DNA from: an uncultured Peptococcaceae bacterium
GTDB lineage: Bacteria > Bacillota > Peptococcia > Peptococcales > Peptococcaceae
Assembly: GCA_902462325.1 (NCBI GenBank)
Contig: CABQBF010000038.1
Coordinates: forward strand, 1-19,073
Length of the DNA stretch: 19,073 bases
Reading direction: 5' to 3'
Below are positions 15,401 to 19,073 of the stretch, in pieces. A program made the translations under genes and the position numbers. Position 1 is the stretch's first letter; each line of letters opens with the position of its first letter. The notes beneath the pieces are model-generated. The model was not told where the DNA came from and made no database searches. It saw only the letters and a list, made by a program, of their open reading frames with translations.

Positions 15401-15418
15401 GTTTGCAAATACTGTAAG

Positions 15419-15447
15419 TGGGCAACCCCCGCCATTTTTGCTATACT
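15419..15447 (+). promoter_or_regulatory. Promoter of the alarmone synthetase pseudogene
   Basis: An extended -10, TGCTATACT (-10 hexamer at 15442-15447), with TGGGCA (15419-15424) at 17-bp spacing. The start would be near 15454, about 44 nt before the start codon. Confidence 0.55.
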
Positions 15448-15497
15448 GATTGTTAAAACCGCCTTGTACCATGCGGCGGATACCTAATAGGAGTATG

Positions 15498-16197
15498 ATG
15501 CAAGCCATGCAAGCTACTGATAAAAAATTTTTAGAAAAAATGACTATCCCAGACATTCCAAACGATTGGCCTGAATCATTGCGAAATATAAAAGATATCT
15601 TGGTCGTTCACGCTTGCGCCATTCGAGAAGTTACCACCAAGCTGGAAAACCTGAGCTATGAATTAAATTTCAGCAAAAACCGCAATCCTATCCAATATAT
15701 CAGCCACCGTATCAAAAAGTCCGGAAAGCATTATTCGGAAAATGCAGCGCCGCAATCTGCCGCTAACTTATGAAACGGCACTGCGGGAAATTACGGATAT
15801 TGCCGGTATTCGGGTAGTCTGTCCCTATATTGAGGATATTTATGCCATCGCAGACATGCTGACAAGATAGGACGATGTAACGGTACTCAAAACCAAGGAT
15901 TATATCACTGCGCCCAAAGAAAGCGGCTATCGCAGTCTTCATCTGATTATCTCCATACCTTTTTTTCTGTCTAACAAAAAGCAGTTGGTCAATGTAGAAG
16001 TACAAATTCGCACAATCTCCATGGATTTTTGGGCTAGCCTGGAACATCAACTGCGCTACAAAACGCCGGTTGAAATTCCGGATTTCATCCGCGAAAAGCT
16101 AAAAAACAGTGCTGAAATCATTTACAATACGGACTTGGAAATGAAACTAATTTACAAAGAAATCAGCGCTCTCAAAGAAGCTGACGCAAACCCGTAA
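15498..16197 (+). pseudogene. Small alarmone synthetase (RelQ/YjbM-like GTP pyrophosphokinase), broken
   Basis: Would make (p)ppGpp from ATP and GDP or GTP. Family marks are present: the N-terminal helices, RNPIQYISHRIK, DIAGIRVVCPYIEDIY, KDYITAPKESGYRSLHLII and VEVQIRTISMDFWASLEHQLRYK. No hydrolase domain is present; the repaired length of about 232 residues fits a stand-alone synthetase. Two lesions break it. A run of five A (15714-15718) has one base too many: the family motif RIKSPES is restored if one A is removed. Then an in-frame TAG at 15868-15870 stands where CAG (Gln) is expected before DDV. The start is ATG 15498 after AGGAG (ATG 15507 is possible). It is the only plus-strand gene and is divergent from the broken ftsH. 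Confidence 0.92.
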
Positions 16198-16222
16198 AAT
16201 CGCCAGGTTTTACAGAAACCGT

Positions 16223-16238
16223 TCGGCTAGACAGCCGA
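16223..16238. repeat. Small perfect hairpin between convergent pseudogenes
   Basis: TCGGCT-AGAC-AGCCGA, a 6-bp stem between the convergent ends of the synthetase and regulator genes, without a T-run on either side. Nine-base direct repeats CGCCAGGTT flank it (16201-16209 and 16242-16250). Confidence 0.4.
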
Positions 16239-16248
16239 CAGCGCCAGG

Positions 16249-16781
16249 TTAGGGAAATACCACAATTTTACCGGAAAGCAACCGATAAATTTGCCCAGTC
16301 AGAACCGCCACGTCAATATTGCCCCGCTGTCCACAGGCCGTCAGCAAGCCGCCAATGCCAAAGGCATAAAAATCCAGGGCTACATCTAAATCTGCGTAAC
16401 TGACAGACAAAGCCGACGCGCTGTTCTGCAGCAATTCCCGCAAATAGGTACGCAGCGCCTGCACCAATAGCTGCTCAATTTCATTGCGGCGCCGCGACTG
16501 CAAAAGCTGCGGAATGAGGTGATTTTTTTCAGCCACCGCCGCCACAAAAACGCGCAGCGCAGCTTCCGGCGTTTGGGCAGTTCGGCTATATGCCAGCATT
16601 TGCTGCAATTCCTGCTGTAGCTTCCATTCGATAACCTCTGTGATATCCTGAAAATGATAATAAAAAGTTTGGCGGGAAATATTGCAGCTTTCCACCAAAT
16701 CCTTTACCTCTTGTCCACAGATTTATTGGCGCTCAGCTCAAAAAAGGCGTCGGCAATCATCCGCTTCATATCTACAGCCAT
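16249..16781 (-). pseudogene. TetR/AcrR-type regulator with a frameshift in the DNA-binding domain
   Basis: A regulator of the DhaS-like TetR type. The first part (ATG 16781, GAGG ribosome site with 7-nt spacer) reads MAVDMKRMIADAFFELSANK and stops at TAA after SVDKR. The rest, VKDLVESCNISRQTFYYHFQ, is the second half of the helix-turn-helix and is in another frame. A loss of one base (or four) near 16705-16715 explains it; the total length of 533 nt also shows the loss. The C-terminal ligand domain (to GKIVVFP) is intact. Translation from an internal start would give a protein without a complete DNA-binding domain. What it regulated is unknown. A single base error in the sequence cannot be excluded for this gene alone. 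Confidence 0.85.
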
Positions 16782-16811
16782 AACAATACCTCAAATTTCA
16801 TCAAATTCTGT

Positions 16812-16837
16812 CTTCGTATTGTATCTTCATATTGTAT
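16812..16837. repeat. Tandem 13-bp repeat in the promoter region of the broken regulator
   Basis: Two tandem copies, CTTCGTATTGTAT and CTTCATATTGTAT, differing at one base. On the minus strand each carries TACAAT, a possible -10 box; the one further upstream has TTGTGG at 17-bp spacing. This may be the old promoter and operator of the regulator. Confidence 0.4.
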
Positions 16838-16865
16838 GATATCTTTTCGTTTCCCACAAGTTTTT

Positions 16866-16904
16866 TAGAAAAACGCCAGTGCAGATTTGGCATACTGCAC
16901 CGGC
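16866..16904 (-). terminator. Terminator after the M18 aminopeptidase
   Basis: GCCGGTGCAG (16895-16904) pairs with CTGCACTGGC (16875-16884) with one G-U pair, a 10-nt loop and then GTTTTTCT on the minus strand. It begins 15 nt after the stop codon. Confidence 0.85.
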
Positions 16905-16919
16905 AATCCACAACGCCTT

Positions 16920-18290
16920 TTACTGCATATTTAAAAAGGCATAATACCCTTTGGCCGCTTCATACAAATCGGCTTTGCTGATAATCTCCCATGGCGCATG
17001 CATATTCAACACCGGCACACCGCAGTCAATCACCTCCATGCCATAGCGGGCTGCAATATAGGAGATGGTGCCGCCGCCACCGTGGTCCACCTTGCCCAGC
17101 TCGGCGGTCTGATAAGTAACAGCTCCCTCCTCCATCACGCGGCGCAATAGGCCGATATACTCGGCATTGGCGTCATTGGCGCCCGACTTGCCCCGGGAAC
17201 CGGTGAATTTTTTCAGCACCATACCGCCGCCCAGATAGGCCACATTGCGTTTATCAAAGGCGCTGGCATAGGCGGGGTCAAAGGCCGAGCTGACATCCAC
17301 AGACAGCATCCGGCTGCGGGCCAGTGCGCGGCGCAGCTTCAAGTCGCTGTAGTCGCCGGTTAACGCCAACAATTCGGCCACCGTATTTTCAAAGAAGCGG
17401 GATTTCATGCCCGTAGCCCCCACGCTGCCGATTTCTTCTTTATCCACCAGCAGGCAGCAGGTAGTCCGCTCCGGCTGCTCGGTGTGCAAAAAGGCTGCCA
17501 GAGAAGCATAAGCGCAAACCCGGTCGTCATGGCCGTAAGCCATAATCATGCTGCGGTCTAAGCCGCAATCCCTAGCTTTCCCGGCCGGTACCACCTCCAG
17601 CTCCGCCGAGATAAAATCGTCTTCCTCCATGTCATATTGCGCCTTCAGCAGCTGCAAGATATAGGCCTTTACCGCCTCTTTTTCGGCGCCAGCCAACGGA
17701 CGGTTGCCCACCAGCAAATCCAGCGCTTCCCCTTCTACCACCTTATTGCCCTTTTTCTCTAGCTGTTCTCCGGCCAGATGTACCAGCAAATCGGTTACGC
17801 CAATGACCGGGTCATCCTCCTGTTCGCCCAAGGTCCACTCCACTTTGCTGCCGTCTTTCTTCACCACAACGCCATGAATGGCCAATGGCAACGTCACCCA
17901 CTGATATTTTTTGATGCCGCCATAATAATGGGTGTCAAAATAGGCCATACCGCCTTCCTCATACAGCGGATGCTGCTTTAAATCCAGCCGCGGCGAATCA
18001 ATGTGGGCCGCCACAATCTGCATACCCTGCTCCAACGGCGCTTTGCCCAACTGAAACAGCGCCACCGTTTTATCCATAGCCACCGCATAGATCTTGCTCT
18101 GCATGGGCCGTTTTCCGTCCAGCACCTCCTGCAAATTGATATAGCCTGCCGCTTCCGCTTGCCGGATGGCCTCCCGGGCACATTCCCGCTCCGTTTTTCC
18201 GCTATCCAGAAATTGCTTATACTGGCCAGCCAGTGTTTCCAGTTGCCGCAGTTGCTTATCTTCATACCCTTTCCAAGCCGTTTTTCCCAT
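16920..18290 (-). CDS. M18-family zinc aminopeptidase
   Basis: Cytosolic metallo-aminopeptidase that removes N-terminal residues from peptides; members prefer acidic or broad substrates. The 456 residues carry all metal and catalytic signatures: AAHIDSPRLDLK (His96), YGHDDRV (Asp255-Asp256), DKEEIGSVG (Glu285, Glu286), SVDVSSAFDP (Asp332) and NMHAPWE (His431). The start is ATG 18290, with GGAGG 7 nt upstream; an upstream TTG at 18311 would place the ribosome site inside the gene. It has its own promoter (18361-18388) and a strong terminator, so it is a single-gene unit. It marks the intact border of the decay patch. In Bacillota such genes are often named apeA or simply aminopeptidase 1; the exact substrate cannot be told. 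Confidence 0.94.
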   Translation of the reverse strand: MGKTAWKGYEDKQLRQLETLAGQYKQFLDSGKTERECAREAIRQAEAAGYINLQEVLDGKRPMQSKIYAVAMDKTVALFQLGKAPLEQGMQIVAAHIDSPRLDLKQHPLYEEGGMAYFDTHYYGGIKKYQWVTLPLAIHGVVVKKDGSKVEWTLGEQEDDPVIGVTDLLVHLAGEQLEKKGNKVVEGEALDLLVGNRPLAGAEKEAVKAYILQLLKAQYDMEEDDFISAELEVVPAGKARDCGLDRSMIMAYGHDDRVCAYASLAAFLHTEQPERTTCCLLVDKEEIGSVGATGMKSRFFENTVAELLALTGDYSDLKLRRALARSRMLSVDVSSAFDPAYASAFDKRNVAYLGGGMVLKKFTGSRGKSGANDANAEYIGLLRRVMEEGAVTYQTAELGKVDHGGGGTISYIAARYGMEVIDCGVPVLNMHAPWEIISKADLYEAAKGYYAFLNMQ

Positions 18291-18360
18291 GTTTCTGCCT
18301 CCATGATTCAAAATTGTTTGCTATCAGCTAACGCAGTCTAATGTATCATAGCTTCTCCTC

Positions 18361-18388
18361 ATTATACACCCGCTATCATGCTTTCCAA
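18361..18388 (-). promoter_or_regulatory. Promoter of the M18 aminopeptidase gene
   Basis: TTGGAA (18383-18388), a 16-bp spacer and a perfect TATAAT (18361-18366) on the minus strand, start near 18354. The leader of about 64 nt shows no strong fold. Confidence 0.65.
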
Positions 18389-18453
18389 CAGAAAAATATC
18401 AACCAAATGTCAGAATATTTTATAGATTTTTTTGTTATCCTTTGTTTTTATTT

Positions 18454-18603
18454 GCTACACTTCGCCTATCCCTCCGTGGCTCTGGACAATTTTTTGACTG
18501 TCCGTCTTTGTCAAACTAGCGCGCATTTCTGCGCTGACGTTTGCCACGACTAGGACAGTCTGCAAAATTATCCGCCCCAAGTCGGAATGTGGGCGAAGGT
18601 AGC
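18454..18603. repeat. 150-bp imperfect palindrome, MITE-like
   Basis: The ends GCTAC and GTAGC are inverted, and the two halves align over about 50 bp (shared blocks CTTCGCC, TCCG and ACTGTCC) with a few small gaps. A central hairpin, AGCGC-loop-GCGCT (518-535), continues the symmetry. There is no coding potential. The length and symmetry suggest a non-autonomous mobile or REP-like repeat; a target-site duplication was not identified. Confidence 0.6.
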
Positions 18604-18643
18604 GGGGAGTTTTGAACCCATAGAAGGGCAGAAAGTGCCTTTT

Positions 18644-18722
18644 TTGTCATCCTGAGCTTGTCGAAGGATCTTCCCTCCGGTATCAAGCTTTGGAAGGCCC
18701 TTCGACAAGCTCAGGGTGACAA
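18644..18722. repeat. Inverted repeat of the CCTGAGCTTGTCGAAGG type
   Basis: Two 31-bp arms (18644-18674 and 18692-18722) match at 28 of 31 positions around a 17-bp loop. The core CCTGAGCTTGTCGAAGG is familiar as an intergenic palindromic repeat in many bacterial genomes. Straight after it, GCTCAGCATGACAA (18729-18742) is a partial third copy of the arm end, so more than one copy was once here. Confidence 0.8.
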
Positions 18723-18742
18723 GACTGGCTCAGCATGACAAA

Positions 18743-18772
18743 ACAACAACGCCAAGGGCACAAAAGACCAGC
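18743..18772. repeat. Truncated copy of the right arm of the next hairpin repeat
   Basis: AACAACAACGCC, then AAAAGACCAGC, closely match 18881-18911 (AACAACGACGCC, then AAAAAGACCAGC), in direct orientation 138 bp apart. This is probably the leftover arm of a second copy. Confidence 0.6.
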
Positions 18773-18802
18773 ATAGGTACGACTTCTACCCCAAGCGCAG
18801 GA

Positions 18803-18904
18803 TTTTTCGTTTCTGGCTAGGCGGCTTTGGATTTTCCGAGCGACGCGTACTGAAAGGTACGCAAGGCGAGGGAAATTCAAAACAACGACGCCAGAGGCGA
18901 AAAA
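18803..18904. repeat. 102-bp hairpin repeat with a perfect GCGTAC core
   Basis: The outer arms TTTTTCGTTTCTGGC (18803-18817) and GCCAGAGGCGAAAAA (18890-18904) and the inner arms GCGTAC (18845-18850) and GTACGC (18857-18862) share one centre of symmetry at 18853.5. The intervening sequence pairs in part. It has no coding potential and ends 8 bp before the stop codon of the next minus-strand gene. Confidence 0.7.
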
Positions 18905-18912
18905 GACCAGCG

Positions 18913-19073
18913 TTACTCTCGCTGCCGCTTTCGGGCCTGCTGCCGCCATAGTTCGGCCCGTTGGTTCAGGCTCAATTCCTGAAAGTTTTCCGGCCACCAG
19001 TCTTGCCGCGCTGTTTGCTTTGCGGCTTCTGCTGCGCCTTTTTGGGCGTAGGTCTTTTCTAAATTGTACTGAT
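18913..19073 (-). CDS. C-terminal end of an unidentified protein
   Basis: An open minus-strand frame runs in from the right edge for 52 codons and ends at TAA (18913-18915). The residues are coding-like: it begins QYNLEKTYAQKGAAEAAKQ, passes QDWWPENFQELSLNQRAE and ends in the very basic LWRQQARKRQRE. The helical, Gln/Ala/Arg-rich end could be a coiled coil or a nucleic-acid contact, but I do not recognise a family. Codon use resembles the neighbouring genes. Hairpin repeats follow directly after the stop. Confidence 0.6.
   Translation of the reverse strand, partial: QYNLEKTYAQKGAAEAAKQTARQDWWPENFQELSLNQRAELWRQQARKRQRE

Noticed and set aside
18341..18553. A 70-codon plus-strand frame upstream of the aminopeptidase gene
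   Set aside because: It overlaps the aminopeptidase promoter and the 150-bp palindrome and has no ribosome site.
18683..18997. A 104-codon minus-strand frame at the right edge
   Set aside because: It crosses two hairpin repeats and competes with the better coding frame ending at 18913.

Overview
The window looks like the chromosome of a low-to-mid GC member of the Bacillota (Firmicutes), probably an anaerobe of the Clostridia or Negativicutes. The basis is the strong AGGAGG-type ribosome sites, sigma-A-like promoters, the tilS-ftsH pairing, an LL-diaminopimelate aminotransferase (DapL), an ANTAR regulator, a DhaS-like TetR protein and a RelQ-like small alarmone synthetase. The class is an inference. 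No rRNA, tRNA, CRISPR array, transposase or prophage gene was seen.

Layout: almost everything is on the minus strand. From left to right: the start of mtnA (cut by the window edge, with its own promoter); a possible structured RNA; ndk with a terminator; ftsH; tilS; and a second candidate structured RNA before tilS. Next is an efflux operon read from right to left: lipoprotein adaptor, RND pump, TetR repressor. It has a strong promoter, a near-perfect palindromic operator just downstream of that promoter, and a terminator after the repressor. Then come dapL with a strong terminator, pyrG, and an ANTAR-domain protein whose receiver domain has Asn where the phosphorylated Asp should be.

From 14184 to 16781 there are three neighbouring broken genes: a second ftsH with a frameshift and a large internal deletion, a RelQ-type (p)ppGpp synthetase with a frameshift and an amber stop, and a frameshifted TetR-type regulator. 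They lie between intact housekeeping genes, so this looks like a local patch of gene decay. An intact M18 aminopeptidase follows. After it is a 460-bp patch of three unrelated hairpin-forming repeats, then the C-terminal end of an unidentified minus-strand gene at the right edge.

How the genes work together: ndk and pyrG both serve nucleotide triphosphate supply; dapL serves lysine and peptidoglycan synthesis; tilS decodes AUA codons; ftsH handles membrane protein quality control; the adaptor-pump-TetR unit is a self-contained, probably autoregulated export system. The least ordinary signals are the decay patch, the pseudo-receiver ANTAR protein next to pyrG, an inverted repeat that exactly frames the pyrG extended -10 element, two uncharacterised structured RNA candidates and the stacked repeats near the right edge.
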